Positions 15,632-23,998 of a DNA stretch of 64,000 nucleotides are shown here, piece by piece. This DNA comes from Sphingomonas sp. EC-HK361 (GTDB lineage: Bacteria; Pseudomonadota; Alphaproteobacteria; Sphingomonadales; Sphingomonadaceae). A program made the translations under genes and the position numbers. The DNA is taken from the NCBI RefSeq assembly GCF_902498785.1, contig NZ_LR701494.1, forward strand, positions 1,379,105 through 1,443,104, given 5' to 3'. The notes under the pieces were generated by a model. The model was not told the origin of the DNA, made no database searches, and saw only the letters and a list, made by a program, of their open reading frames with translations. Positions within the stretch are counted from its first letter, which is position 1; every line of letters starts with the position of its first letter.

Positions 15632-15800
15632 ATGAAGAAGTCGAAGTTCACTGGCGAGCAAATTGCGTTTGCGCTGCGTCAGGCCGAGGTCGGCACGCAG
15701 GTGCCGGAGTGTGCCGGAAGATGGGCCTCTCGGAGGCGACGTATTACCGCTGGAAGCAGTTATACGGCGGCTTGGGCCTTCAGAGCTGCGCAAGATGCAC
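15632..15800 (+). pseudogene. IS3-family transposase orfA fragment, frameshifted
   Basis: The frame from ATG 15632 reads MKKSKFTGEQIAFALRQAEV, the typical N-terminus of OrfA in the IS3 family (IS407-like group). After about 25 codons the reading shifts by one frame to continue CRKMGLSEATYYRWKQLYGG, and a further shift yields GPSELRKM. At least two small deletions have therefore hit the gene and the rest (orfB, ends) is missing. It is a relic marking an old insertion at the upstream border of the fluoride cluster. Confidence 0.8.
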
Positions 15801-15840
15801 CTTCCACATCCCTGGGGTTCTCGACACCGGCCGAATTCGC

Positions 15841-15872
15841 TTCATGGGCCGGGGTTAACCCCGGCCCATGAA
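15841..15872. repeat. 32-bp perfect palindrome without spacer
   Basis: The arms TTCATGGGCCGGGGTT and AACCCCGGCCCATGAA are exact reverse complements with no loop. It lies immediately after the IS3 fragment and before the LysR pseudogene. No T-run follows, so it is not a usual terminator. It may be a junction produced by a rearrangement (a short inverted duplication). Confidence 0.75.
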
Positions 15873-15938
15873 AAGCCGGATCTCTCGTTCTGGCCGGTGG
15901 CAATTCCGGGGTAGGGTCACTCGATTTCGCTGTGGCCA

Positions 15939-16181
15939 TTACGGCGCAGCTGCGACAGCCACATCGATAATCTCCACACCCGAACCTTTTCCGAAAGCCT
16001 TGCCGACTTGGGCAGCGCAGCGCCGCGAGGGATGGATGCAACGGACGGCTACCGATCTCTGTTCAAGGTCCCTGATCTCATGGCTGAGAGGCGGCTGCAC
16101 ATTTCCAAGCTTCTATGCTGTCCGGGCAAAATGCCTTTCCTCCAAAACGGTCAGGAAAGAACAGATATGCCACAACTCCAC
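15939..16181 (-). pseudogene. LysR-family regulator remnant
   Basis: From a GTG at 16181 the minus strand reads ELWHICSFLTVLEERHFART, the first helix of a LysR DNA-binding domain. It is broken by TAG at 16113-16115 and continues in the same frame as KLGNVQPPLSHEIRDLEQR, the recognition helix. The rest is scrambled by deletions (a piece QVGKAFGKGSGVEIIDVA is still LysR-like) and stops at 15939. It would have been divergent from the hydrolase gene at 16272, so that gene may have lost its regulator. Confidence 0.75.
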
Positions 16182-16271
16182 ATCATGCTCTAAGGCTATT
16201 GGGATCACACCCATCATGTATTGGACATATGATGACCACAGGCCCACCGGCAGATGCAGGAGGTCGTCAAT

Positions 16272-17048
16272 ATGGCACGTACCGTAGTTCACGCGCAAAG
16301 TTTCGAGCGACCGTCGCCCTCCTCTTCCCGATCGACGCATCCGGCATCATTCGAGCCTATCGTCTTTCTGCCCGGCCTGTTGTGCGACCAGTCGCTCTGG
16401 CGCCATCAGGTCGGCGCGCTCGCTGACGACGTCGCGCCGATGATCGCTGACCTCACCCTGGACGACAATATCGGTGACATGGCGCGACGGACGCTTGCAG
16501 CAGCCCCTGCCCGCTTCTCCCTCGTCGGTCTCTCAATGGGCGGCTATGTAGCGCTCGATATCATGCGCAGAGCGCCTCACCGGGTTCGTCGCCTAGCCCT
16601 TTTCAATTCAAGCGCGCGCGCCGACACACCGGAGCGGATTGCCCAGCGCCACGCCGGTATCGAATCCCTTCAGCGGGGCAAGTTTCTGGGCGTCACCCGC
16701 CGCTTGCTGAACAGTCTAGTGCATCCAAGTCATGTCGAAGGGACCGTGGCGGACGAAATGCGCGCAATGGCCCAACGCGTTGGCGGAGACGCTTTTCTTC
16801 GGCAGCAACAGGCAATCATGAGCCGCCCCGACTCGACCGGTCTCCTCAGCACCATCGCGGTGCCCACGATGATCGTCGTTGGAGACGGCGACCGGATCAC
16901 GCCGCCCGCACACGCGGAAGAAATCCACGATCGCGTTGTGGGGTCAGTATTGCATATCATTCGAGACTGCGGCCATATGGCAGCTCTCGAGCATCCCGGA
17001 GAGACGACAACCCTTCTCAGGGAATGGTTGGCAACGGAGGCCGATTGA
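16272..17048 (+). CDS. Alpha/beta hydrolase
   Basis: A 258-residue alpha/beta-hydrolase-fold enzyme. The nucleophile elbow is VGLSMGGYVAL (serine about residue 93), the oxyanion region FLPGLLCDQSLW, the acid lies in VVGDGDRITPP and the catalytic histidine in CGHMAALEHP. The pattern is that of small esterases and enol-lactonases. The start is placed at the ATG with AGGAGG eight bases upstream; a frame-matched ATG 18 bp earlier lies on the ribosome-binding site itself. The remains of a divergent LysR gene lie upstream. Substrate unknown; no partner genes follow. Confidence 0.85.
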   Translation: MARTVVHAQSFERPSPSSSRSTHPASFEPIVFLPGLLCDQSLWRHQVGALADDVAPMIADLTLDDNIGDMARRTLAAAPARFSLVGLSMGGYVALDIMRRAPHRVRRLALFNSSARADTPERIAQRHAGIESLQRGKFLGVTRRLLNSLVHPSHVEGTVADEMRAMAQRVGGDAFLRQQQAIMSRPDSTGLLSTIAVPTMIVVGDGDRITPPAHAEEIHDRVVGSVLHIIRDCGHMAALEHPGETTTLLREWLATEAD

Positions 17049-17584
17049 TCATCGCCCGAGAGGCAAAGCATTTCTCTTCGAATTTATCTGGCCAGACGTG
17101 CATGTCTGAAAAGATTGGCGGCGCGTAAGCTGTTCGGGTTATCGGGGGCGTACTGGGAAGATGTCTTCGCCTCACCGAGACCATCGGCGAGGAGCCAATG
17201 AGTGACCTTAAGTCACTCATCGCGCTCGCTCTTCGGCGCGGAACAAAGCAATTCCGACGAGGTCATAGACTTATCGACGACCACCTCATGCGCCTCCATG
17301 GCGCTCGGAGCTGTTCCCGGATCAAAACGGATACCACCGAAACCCTTGAAGAGAATAGACCTTCGATATCCTCCACTAACCCTGCGATTTTTTCTCATCA
17401 CGCAATGACACCTCCTGATGATCGACCGTTCCTGCGCGGTTTTTGCGGACGGTGATGACGCTTCCCTTTGTCATTTGTCACGTCGACAGCGCCCACCAAG
17501 GGGGACGGCCTGATTTCGTGTACTGCCATGGTTTGCGATCGGTCGGAGGAAGCGGATCGCCGGCGCCAAGTCGATGTTGGACTT
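17049..17584. other. 536-bp stretch without a gene; contains an inverted repeat
   Basis: No frame here looks like a protein. At 17198-17220 there is a perfect 9-bp inverted repeat, ATGAGTGAC-N5-GTCACTCAT. It has no T-run and could be a factor-binding site or a weak transcript end for the hydrolase gene. The region separates the convergent hydrolase and GMC oxidoreductase genes. Confidence 0.5.
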
Positions 17585-19246
17585 TCAGGCAGGCAGCGTC
17601 TGGGCGGGAGGAACGATCGCAGGCTGCGGCGAGCCGGGAGCCCGTCCGGTAGACCGGTGCAAGACGTCGTCCACCAGCATGGCAGAAGCGTGACGCGCGA
17701 GGGCCTGGGTGGGTGCGTTGGTGTTGCCACTCGTGATGTTCGGCATGATGGACGCGTCGATCACCCGCAGGCCTTCAACTCCGCGTACCCGTAGACGTGC
17801 ATCGACGACAGCGCGCTCGTCCGCCCCCATCCGGCAGGTGCCGACCGGATGCCACATCGTCGTGGCGACGCGCTTGACCCACTCGCCGATCTCGGCGTCC
17901 GTCTGCGCTTGCGGGCCAGGTTCAATCTCGTCCTCGATCACGGGCGCGAGCGACTCCTGGCGCATCACTTCACGAATTGCGCGGACGGATGCGACGGCGG
18001 CCTTCAGATCCTCCTCCTCGCCGATGAAGTTCGGATTGATGAGCGGCATCGAGGTCGGATCGCCATCCGCCAGGCGGATCCAGCCGCGGCTTTTCGGCTG
18101 GAGGACGACAAGCTCGAAGGTGATGCCGGAGCGATCGCCTGTCGGACTCAAGCCGTCTGCCGAGATGATCGGAACATGATAGCACTGGATGGTGGGATCG
18201 GCGGTGAAGTCGGAAGGATTCCAGTAGGACACCGTCTCGATGCCATTGCCCGACGCCGGGCCGTCCTTGGTGACGAGGTAGCGCAGACCGGCCTTCATGC
18301 TTCCAAGGCCTTGCGCCGCCATCTGGTAGCCGAGATCGCCCTTCACATAGGCGCGCACGGGGACGATCGGATGATCCTGGAGATTCTCGCCGACTTCCGG
18401 AGAGTCGACGATGACCGGAAGACCATGCTGTAGCAGCTGCTCGGCCGGCCCGACGCCGGAATGCATCAGGATCTTCGGACTTTGGATCGCTCCAGCCGAT
18501 AGAATCACCTCGCCCGCCAGGATGAGTTCCGGAGTCGTACCATGCAGTTCAACACCAACGGCACGCTTGTTCTCGATCAGGATGCGCGTGACGGTCTTGT
18601 CGGTGAGGAGCGTTACCCGGCCCGAAGCGAGGTGCGGCCGCAGATAGGCATCGGCCGCGCTGCAGCGGCGCTGGTTGCCGACCGTAGACTGGACCGGCGA
18701 GACTCCGATCTGGCTCTCGCCATTGTAATCGGGATTGTAGGGAAGGCCATATTCCTGGAATGCCTTCAAACAATATTGATTCAGCTTGTTGATGCCCTTG
18801 GGCAATTGGACTGACAGTCCGCCGTTGACGCCATGATAGTCGTCGTGGAAGGTGTCATTGTCCTCCTGCGCCATGAAGACGGGGAGGAGGTCCGCATAGG
18901 ACCAGCGGCCGGTGTCGCCGACGGCGTTCTGCCAGGCGGCATAATCGCGCTCCTGGCCGCGAACATAGCACATCGCGTTGATCGACGATCCGCCGCCGAG
19001 CACCCTGCCCGCGCGATAGGCGCGGACGGTCCCATGCTGCGGTACCGTTTCATACTTCCACACGTGCCGGTCATGGATGAGGATGTTGGCGAATCCCGCG
19101 GGGATATGGATGAACGGATCGCGATCGGTCTCGCCCGCCTCGATGAGTGCGATCGACGCGTCGGTGTGCTCGGCCAGATAGCTCGCCACTACACAGCCGG
19201 CTGCACCAGCACCGACGATCACGAAGTCGTAGCTTTCCTTGGTCAT
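17585..19246 (-). CDS. GMC-family oxidoreductase (choline/alcohol dehydrogenase-like), copy 1
   Basis: A 553-residue FAD-dependent alcohol oxidoreductase. The dinucleotide fold is at the N-terminus (DFVIVGAGAAGCVVASYLAE), GMC signature 1 at about residue 80 (GGGSSINAMCYVRGQ), signature 2 GAIQSPKILMHSGVG, and the catalytic region near the C-terminus has HPVGTCRMG and GNTNAPTQ. It is strongly similar to the product of 48222-49847; shared stretches such as QEYGLPYN and GPASGNGIETVSYWNP show that the two arose by duplication. Divergently upstream lies a MetA-type porin gene. An aromatic or alicyclic alcohol is a likely substrate given the neighbourhood, but this is inference. Confidence 0.9.
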   Translation of the reverse strand: MTKESYDFVIVGAGAAGCVVASYLAEHTDASIALIEAGETDRDPFIHIPAGFANILIHDRHVWKYETVPQHGTVRAYRAGRVLGGGSSINAMCYVRGQERDYAAWQNAVGDTGRWSYADLLPVFMAQEDNDTFHDDYHGVNGGLSVQLPKGINKLNQYCLKAFQEYGLPYNPDYNGESQIGVSPVQSTVGNQRRCSAADAYLRPHLASGRVTLLTDKTVTRILIENKRAVGVELHGTTPELILAGEVILSAGAIQSPKILMHSGVGPAEQLLQHGLPVIVDSPEVGENLQDHPIVPVRAYVKGDLGYQMAAQGLGSMKAGLRYLVTKDGPASGNGIETVSYWNPSDFTADPTIQCYHVPIISADGLSPTGDRSGITFELVVLQPKSRGWIRLADGDPTSMPLINPNFIGEEEDLKAAVASVRAIREVMRQESLAPVIEDEIEPGPQAQTDAEIGEWVKRVATTMWHPVGTCRMGADERAVVDARLRVRGVEGLRVIDASIMPNITSGNTNAPTQALARHASAMLVDDVLHRSTGRAPGSPQPAIVPPAQTLPA

Positions 19247-19517
19247 GCTCAGTCATCCTCATTCGCGGTCGCCCCAGCGACCGCGGGCAATCCGCGCGAC
19301 TGCCTGCCGGCCTGACCGCGTCCCGGCATTCCGAACGCGAACTCTACGCCGATGGCGTCTGACCCGTTGACGGGCTGATCGGCAGGCGGACTTTTCAATA
19401 AAAGCGCCGCCGCCCCATTCGAAATACCTTATCGATAATCTGCTATATCGCCAGGGTATCATGAGGCTTCACGGCGGGAAGTCGCCGGCGCCAGTTCATT
19501 GAAAGCATTGTATTTTG

Positions 19518-19532
19518 ATACCGAAAGGGTAT
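19518..19532. promoter_or_regulatory. ATAC-N7-GTAT site (CatM/BenM-type operator) upstream of porin 1
   Basis: ATACCGAAAGGGTAT fits the known binding form ATAC-N7-GTAT of CatM/BenM LysR regulators. It lies 78 bp before the porin start and in the divergent region with the GMC gene. A weaker copy, ATAT-N7-GTAT, is at 19445-19459. The site is followed 9 bp later by ACCATAA, as at the site beside the truncated LysR gene. Confidence 0.55.
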
Positions 19533-19609
19533 ATCGGCCAGACCATAAAGGTTTTTGCCTCGATCGCTTCGCTTGGTCATTGAATAACCAAATATCCAGG
19601 GAGGGATCG

Positions 19610-20494
19610 ATGGGCTGGCGCCATAGTGCATTGTTGTTCTTGCTTACCACTGCGCTGGCCACCCCGGCCGCGGCAGTCGATGTGGATCCCGGCGACTACG
19701 TCGCGCTGAAGCCTGGCACCAATATGTTGCTGCTCTACGGCACCTACACCGATCGTGATGCGATCCAGGTGCCCGGGGTGGGCCTGCTGGGAAGCGACAC
19801 TGAGCTCCGGTCAAGCATCGGACTCGTCCGTTTCGTTCACTTCGTGAAGATAGGCCCGTTCATCGCGGATCCGCAGATCATCGTGCCGTTCGGCGCGATT
19901 TACAGCGGCCGCGCGGCCGGTCAGAGGCTACGAAGCTCAAGCGGGATCGGCGACATCATGCCATTCGCGACCCTGTGGCTCGTGCATCATGACGATCCAG
20001 TGCATGGCACCTATGTGGGCTTCTCGCCGATCGTCTCGATGCCAACCGGGACCTATAGCCACAACAAAGCCGCCAATATCGGCGGCAATCGCTACACATA
20101 CGACATGCAGGTCGGCGTCGTGCAGGGTGTCGCGCGACGGTTTGCGCTCGAAGCCTATGGCGACATGACATGGTACGGCCATAATGACGACTATGGCGTT
20201 GATCGGCAGACCCTGACGCAGCATCGCACGGACGCCGTGCAGATCTGGGGGCGCTACACTCTGTCGCCAAAGACTTCGGCGTCGATCGGCTATGCCGGCT
20301 ATTGGGGCGGCCGCCAATATGTCGATGGACTCTACAACGGCACGAAGACCGAAAATCAGCAGGTCCGCTTTGCCGTGCAGACGTTCGTCGCGCCGGGCTT
20401 GCAAGTCGAGGGTAGCGCGGGCCACATGGTTCATGTCGAGGGCGGGTTCCGCGAGGCGATACGGGCCCAGATCCGCATCGCTAAAATCTTTTAG
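19610..20494 (+). CDS. MetA-pathway phenol degradation-type outer membrane protein, copy 1
   Basis: A 294-residue predicted outer-membrane beta-barrel of the Phenol_MetA_deg family. A signal peptide ends near ATPAAA (residues 1-23); the barrel has alternating hydrophobic strands and ends with IRIAKIF, a C-terminal aromatic residue as needed for barrel assembly. Members are found in catabolic operons and are thought to move hydrophobic aromatics. It is paralogous to 35791-36690 (shared VDPGDY, GYAGYWGGRQY). The ATG at 19610 follows GGGAGGGA; an upstream in-frame ATG would destroy the signal peptide. The stop is followed, 46 bp later, by the IS21 left end. Confidence 0.88.
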   Translation: MGWRHSALLFLLTTALATPAAAVDVDPGDYVALKPGTNMLLLYGTYTDRDAIQVPGVGLLGSDTELRSSIGLVRFVHFVKIGPFIADPQIIVPFGAIYSGRAAGQRLRSSSGIGDIMPFATLWLVHHDDPVHGTYVGFSPIVSMPTGTYSHNKAANIGGNRYTYDMQVGVVQGVARRFALEAYGDMTWYGHNDDYGVDRQTLTQHRTDAVQIWGRYTLSPKTSASIGYAGYWGGRQYVDGLYNGTKTENQQVRFAVQTFVAPGLQVEGSAGHMVHVEGGFREAIRAQIRIAKIF

Positions 20495-20646
20495 TCAGCG
20501 CTCGAGGTGAATGGCCGGAAAACATGCACAAACCTTGATCTGTGCAGGGCGGTGACAAAACCAGCCACTGGAACGCCAGCGAAGTGCTGAGCGTGGCGGA
20601 GTAAAAACCGGCCAGTGGTAAGGCTGCCCTTTTGAGGGCGGCCGGG

Positions 20647-22158
20647 ATGTATGCCGTGGAAGTTTACGCGAGTGTTCGGCAGTTTGTGTTTGTGCAGGGG
20701 CGCAGCCAGCGAGAGGCCGCGCGGGTATTTGGATTAAGCCGGGAGACGATTGGCAAGATCTGCCGATTTTCACTGCCACCTGGCTATACGCGCACGAAGC
20801 CGGTGGAGAAGCCGAAGCTGGGGCCTTTGCTGCCGGTGGTTGACGCGATTTTGGAAGGTGACCGGACGGCGCCGGTCAAGCAGCGACACACGGCGAAGCG
20901 GATCTTCGAGCGGCTGCGCGATGAATATGGCTATGGCGGCGGCTACACGGTGGTGAAGGACTATGTCCGGCTGAGCCGGGTGCGTGGCCGCGAGACATTT
21001 GTGCCGCTGGCGCACCCACCGGGGCATGCGCAGGTGGATTTTGGCGAAGCGGTGGGCGTGATTGGCGGTGTGGAGCAGAAGATCCACTTCCTGTGCATGG
21101 ATTTGCCGCAGTCCGATGCCTGTTTCGTGAAGGCTTTCCCGCGCGAGACGACCGAGGCATTTCTGGATGGGCATGTATCGGCCTTCGACTTCTTTGGCGG
21201 CATTCCCCAGTCGATCCTCTACGACAACACGACGATTGCGGTGGCCAAGATTCTGGGGGACGGCAAGCGTGAGCGCACACGTGCCTTCAGCGAGCTGGTC
21301 AGCCACTACCTGTTTTCTGACCGCTTCGGCCGACCCGGCAAGGGGAATGACAAGGGCAAGGTCGAAGGGCTGGTCAAATACGCGCGCCGCAACTTCATGA
21401 CGCCCAAGCCGCAGGCGGCGAGCTATGACGCACTGAACGCGGCTCTTTTGGAGCGCTGTCATGCGCGGCAAGGCGAACGTGCTGGCCGCCATGCCCAGAC
21501 CATCGGTGAGCGCATGGTTGCTGACGTTGCGGCGCTACGCCCACTACCGCCGGTGCCATTGGAGCCATGCGAGAGGCGCAGCGCCCGTGTGTCATCGACG
21601 GCGCTGGTGCGGTATCGCGGCAATGATTACTCGGTGCCCACAAGGTTTGGGTTCCAGGATGTGGTGGTGAAGGGCTTCGTGGACGAGGTGGTGATCCTGT
21701 CCGGCGCCGAGGAGATCGCCCGCCATGTGCGCAGTTATGGCAGCGGCGATTTTGTGGCCGATCCGCTGCATTATCTGGCGCTGATCGAGACAAAGCCGAA
21801 TGCTCTCGATCAGGCGGCTGCACTGCAGAATTGGGCCTTGCCCGATGTCTTTGCCCACCTGCGGCAATTGCTGGAGGGACGCATGGGCCGCAAGGGCAAG
21901 CGCGAGTATATCCAGGTCTTGCGCTTGCTGGAAGCGATGCCCATGGCCGTGGTGACCCATGCTGTCACTCAGGCGATCCACATGGGCGCGATCAGCTTTG
22001 ATGCGGTGAAGCAGATCGCACTGGCCAGGATGGAACGGCGGCCCGCCAGGCTTGACCTGACGACCTATCCCCACCTGCCAAGGCTGGATGTGAAGGTCAC
22101 GCAGGCGGCTGATTATGCGGCTCTGATGCCCCAGGTCTCGAAGGAGATGGCAGCATGA
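20647..22158 (+). CDS. istA: IS21 transposase IstA
   Basis: A 503-residue DDE transposase. The N-terminal HTH includes GRSQREAARVFGLSRETI; the catalytic core has the first Asp in HAQVDFGEA (about residue 140), the second in ILYDNTTIAV and the Glu in GNDKGKVEGLVKYARR. The usual length is 400-520. The ATG at 20647 is preferred over an upstream TTG. It overlaps istB by four bases (ATGA), the classical IS21 arrangement that couples the two products. Confidence 0.93.
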   Translation: MYAVEVYASVRQFVFVQGRSQREAARVFGLSRETIGKICRFSLPPGYTRTKPVEKPKLGPLLPVVDAILEGDRTAPVKQRHTAKRIFERLRDEYGYGGGYTVVKDYVRLSRVRGRETFVPLAHPPGHAQVDFGEAVGVIGGVEQKIHFLCMDLPQSDACFVKAFPRETTEAFLDGHVSAFDFFGGIPQSILYDNTTIAVAKILGDGKRERTRAFSELVSHYLFSDRFGRPGKGNDKGKVEGLVKYARRNFMTPKPQAASYDALNAALLERCHARQGERAGRHAQTIGERMVADVAALRPLPPVPLEPCERRSARVSSTALVRYRGNDYSVPTRFGFQDVVVKGFVDEVVILSGAEEIARHVRSYGSGDFVADPLHYLALIETKPNALDQAAALQNWALPDVFAHLRQLLEGRMGRKGKREYIQVLRLLEAMPMAVVTHAVTQAIHMGAISFDAVKQIALARMERRPARLDLTTYPHLPRLDVKVTQAADYAALMPQVSKEMAA

Positions 22159-22994
22159 GCCGGGCGCCCGATGACAACCTGCCCACCGGCACCACCGCTG
22201 GTGCGCCACAGGTGCTGCTGGCCCACCACCTCAAGCAACTCAAACTGCCGACCGTTTTGCGCGAATATGAGAAAGTAGCCCGGGAGTGCGCGCGTGATGG
22301 TGTCGATCATCCCCGCTATCTACTGCGCCTGATCGAACTGGAACTGATCGACCGTGAGCGGCGCACTGTCGAACGCCGGATCCGTGCTGCCCGGTTCCCG
22401 GCCGTCAAAAGCTTCGATACCTTCGACTTCACCGCCATCCCCAGCCTCAACAAGATGCTGACGCTGGATCTGGCGCGCTGCGAATATATCCTGCGGCGCG
22501 AGAATATCATTGCGCTGGGCAATAGCGGGACGGGCAAAACCCATGTGGCGCTCGCCCTGGGGCTGGCCGCCTGCCAGAAGGGCTTCACCGTGACCTTCAC
22601 CACCGCCGCGGCGCTGGTGAACCAGTTACTGGAAGCCCGCGACGAGAAGCGGCTGCTCAAGATGCAGCGCGAGTTGGCTGCAGTGAAGCTGCTGATCATC
22701 GACGAACTGGGTTACGTCCCGCTCTCGCCCACCGGCGCGGAGCTGTTGTTCGAGACCTTCTCCCAGCGCTACGAACGCGGCTCCACCATCGTTACCTCCA
22801 ACCTGCCGTTTGAGGACTGGACGCAGGTGCTTGGGTCCGAGCGCCTGACCGGCGCATTGCTGGATCGTTTGACCCACCACGTCAGCATCCTGACCATGAA
22901 TGGTGACAGTTACCGCCTAAAGCAGTCAGCCAGTCGCCGTCGCGCCACTGCCAGCGGGGCGGAGCAAAACCAGGCCACCGTCGACGAAAACTGA
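22155..22994 (+). CDS. istB: IS21 helper ATPase IstB
   Basis: A 279-residue AAA+ ATPase that helps IstA choose and capture targets. Walker A GNSGTGKTH and Walker B LLIIDELGYVPLS are intact, as is the downstream sensor region TSNLPFEDW. Length and order are typical, and the frame is undamaged, so the element is potentially active. Confidence 0.93.
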   Translation: MSRAPDDNLPTGTTAGAPQVLLAHHLKQLKLPTVLREYEKVARECARDGVDHPRYLLRLIELELIDRERRTVERRIRAARFPAVKSFDTFDFTAIPSLNKMLTLDLARCEYILRRENIIALGNSGTGKTHVALALGLAACQKGFTVTFTTAAALVNQLLEARDEKRLLKMQRELAAVKLLIIDELGYVPLSPTGAELLFETFSQRYERGSTIVTSNLPFEDWTQVLGSERLTGALLDRLTHHVSILTMNGDSYRLKQSASRRRATASGAEQNQATVDEN

Positions 22995-23010
22995 CCCATC
23001 AAAACGGCCA

Positions 23011-23044
23011 AAAGCAAAGGGCCCCGATCGGGGCCCTTTGCTTT
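23011..23044. terminator. Perfect 34-bp palindrome, intrinsic terminator-like, at the end of istAB
   Basis: AAAGCAAAGGGCCCCGA and its exact complement meet without a spacer, 16 bp after the istB stop. The GC core with flanking A- and T-rich arms (CCCTTTGCTTT) fits a bidirectional rho-independent terminator that keeps istAB transcription from leaving the element. Confidence 0.7.
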
Positions 23045-23114
23045 GCACCTGCCGCAACATCAGTGGCCTACTTTTACTCCGCCACAGTGGCCGGTTTTTG
23101 CTCCGCCGTTGACA

Positions 23115-23346
23115 GCTCGGCCCGCTGGATGACCTGGATCGCCTGCTCGTAGAAGAGCTGGCCTGTGGCCGTGAGGGCGAGCGGCCTTGCCTCACGATCG
23201 AACAGCTTCGTCCCGAGTTCCTCCTCCATTTCATGGATCCGACGGCTCAACGGCGGCTGGGCCATGTTGAGCCGTTCGGCGCCACGGGTAAAACTGCGTT
23301 CGGTCGCCACGGCGACAAAATAGCGGAGATGCTTCACATCGTACAC
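23115..23346 (-). pseudogene. LysR-family regulator, CatM/BenM-like, truncated by IS21
   Basis: The N-terminal 77 residues of a LysR regulator remain: MYDVKHLRYFVAVATERSFT, recognition helix NMAQPPLSRRIHEMEEELG and GQLFYEQAIQVIQR. The pattern nearly repeats the regulator at 37191-38117 (AQPPLSRQIQQLEAE, GRLFYEQAVQVLAR). The IS21 end then begins, adding a few foreign residues and a stop. The effector-binding half, about 225 residues, is not found on the other side of the element, so the gene is dead. Its binding site (23348-23362) is preserved directly before the ATG. Confidence 0.9.
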
Positions 23347-23347
23347 G

Positions 23348-23362
23348 ATACCCCCACGGTAT
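23348..23362. promoter_or_regulatory. ATAC-N7-GTAT site before the truncated LysR gene and the efflux operon
   Basis: ATACCCCCACGGTAT, the CatM/BenM operator form, begins 2 bp upstream of the LysR start. The element AATGATCTTT follows 13 bp after it, exactly as it follows (14 bp) the site at 38126-38140 in the catB promoter. The region also faces the MarR-efflux operon. Confidence 0.6.
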
Positions 23363-23449
23363 TCGTTCGAACCATAATGATCTTTTACGCAGTCATTTCC
23401 TTAGAGCAAATGCCGCGTCGGATGAGTGCCGCGAAAGGCTTTCCTGACA

Positions 23450-23998
23450 ATGGCTACCGAGAAGATGGACGCAGGGCAACGCGCATCGCCCCGATCCTGT
23501 GGAAAGCGCGACGGCATGCCCCTGGATATCAAGGACGGCAGAGCGGGAGGCCGCGCTGCACTTGAAAGCGAGTTCACTCGGGAATTCGTCCCGCTCGCGC
23601 GCAGCTGGCGCCATGCACTCGACCTAAAGCTGGCCAGACTGGGTCTCTCGGGAGCCACCGGTCTTGCCCTGCTTCTCACGGACGAACTCGGCGACGATCT
23701 TCGCCAAACCGACCTGGCTTCAGGTCTCGATATCAATTCGGCATCGCTCGTCCGGCTCGTCGATGCGCTCGGAGAGTCCGGCTATGTCGAACGTCTCTTC
23801 GATCCCGTCGATCGCCGGGTGCGCCGCGTGCGCCTCACCAGCAGCGGTCGCAAGGCCGCGCGCGAGGTCAAACAGGCAATAGCGACGTTGCGCGCCACGG
23901 CGCTTGCGGGCTTCGACGACGAGGATCTCGCAACCGCCCTGCGCGTGATCCGCAGGATTGCACGGTCGCTCGACGGGGAGCGGCGCAATGAGTTCTGA
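23450..23998 (+). CDS. MarR-family transcriptional regulator
   Basis: A 182-residue winged-helix regulator. The DNA-binding part is near residues 70-125: QTDLASGLDINSASLVRLVD, then GYVERLFDPVDRRVRRVRLT, the family's wing. MarR proteins usually repress efflux or catabolic operons and release DNA on binding phenolic ligands. It overlaps the FUSC gene by 11 bp and thus leads the efflux operon, whose repressor it probably is. The N-terminus is uncertain: ATG 23450 is chosen for a GAAAGG 11 bases upstream, while ATG 23516 is also possible. Confidence 0.85.
   Translation: MATEKMDAGQRASPRSCGKRDGMPLDIKDGRAGGRAALESEFTREFVPLARSWRHALDLKLARLGLSGATGLALLLTDELGDDLRQTDLASGLDINSASLVRLVDALGESGYVERLFDPVDRRVRRVRLTSSGRKAAREVKQAIATLRATALAGFDDEDLATALRVIRRIARSLDGERRNEF

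Larger units (their letters stand above)
20541..23114 (+). mobile_element. Insertion sequence of the IS21 family, apparently complete
   Basis: About 2.57 kb, bounded by related ends starting TGT: left TGTGCAGGGCGGTGACAAAA and right (complement) TGTCAACGGCGGAGCAAAAA, each followed by (A)CC-GCCACTG. As typical for IS21, extra end repeats occur inside (TGGCGGAGTAAAAACCGGCC at 20594 and TGGCGGAGTAAAAGTAGGCC near the right end). It carries istA and istB in overlapping order. The right end interrupts a LysR gene. The left flank does not contain the missing half of that gene and no target duplication was recognised, so the insertion was followed by a deletion or recombination. Confidence 0.92.

Noticed and set aside
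20530-23125. Target-site duplication around IS21.
   Set aside because: The bases on both sides (ttgatc and gctcgg) do not repeat, so none can be claimed.
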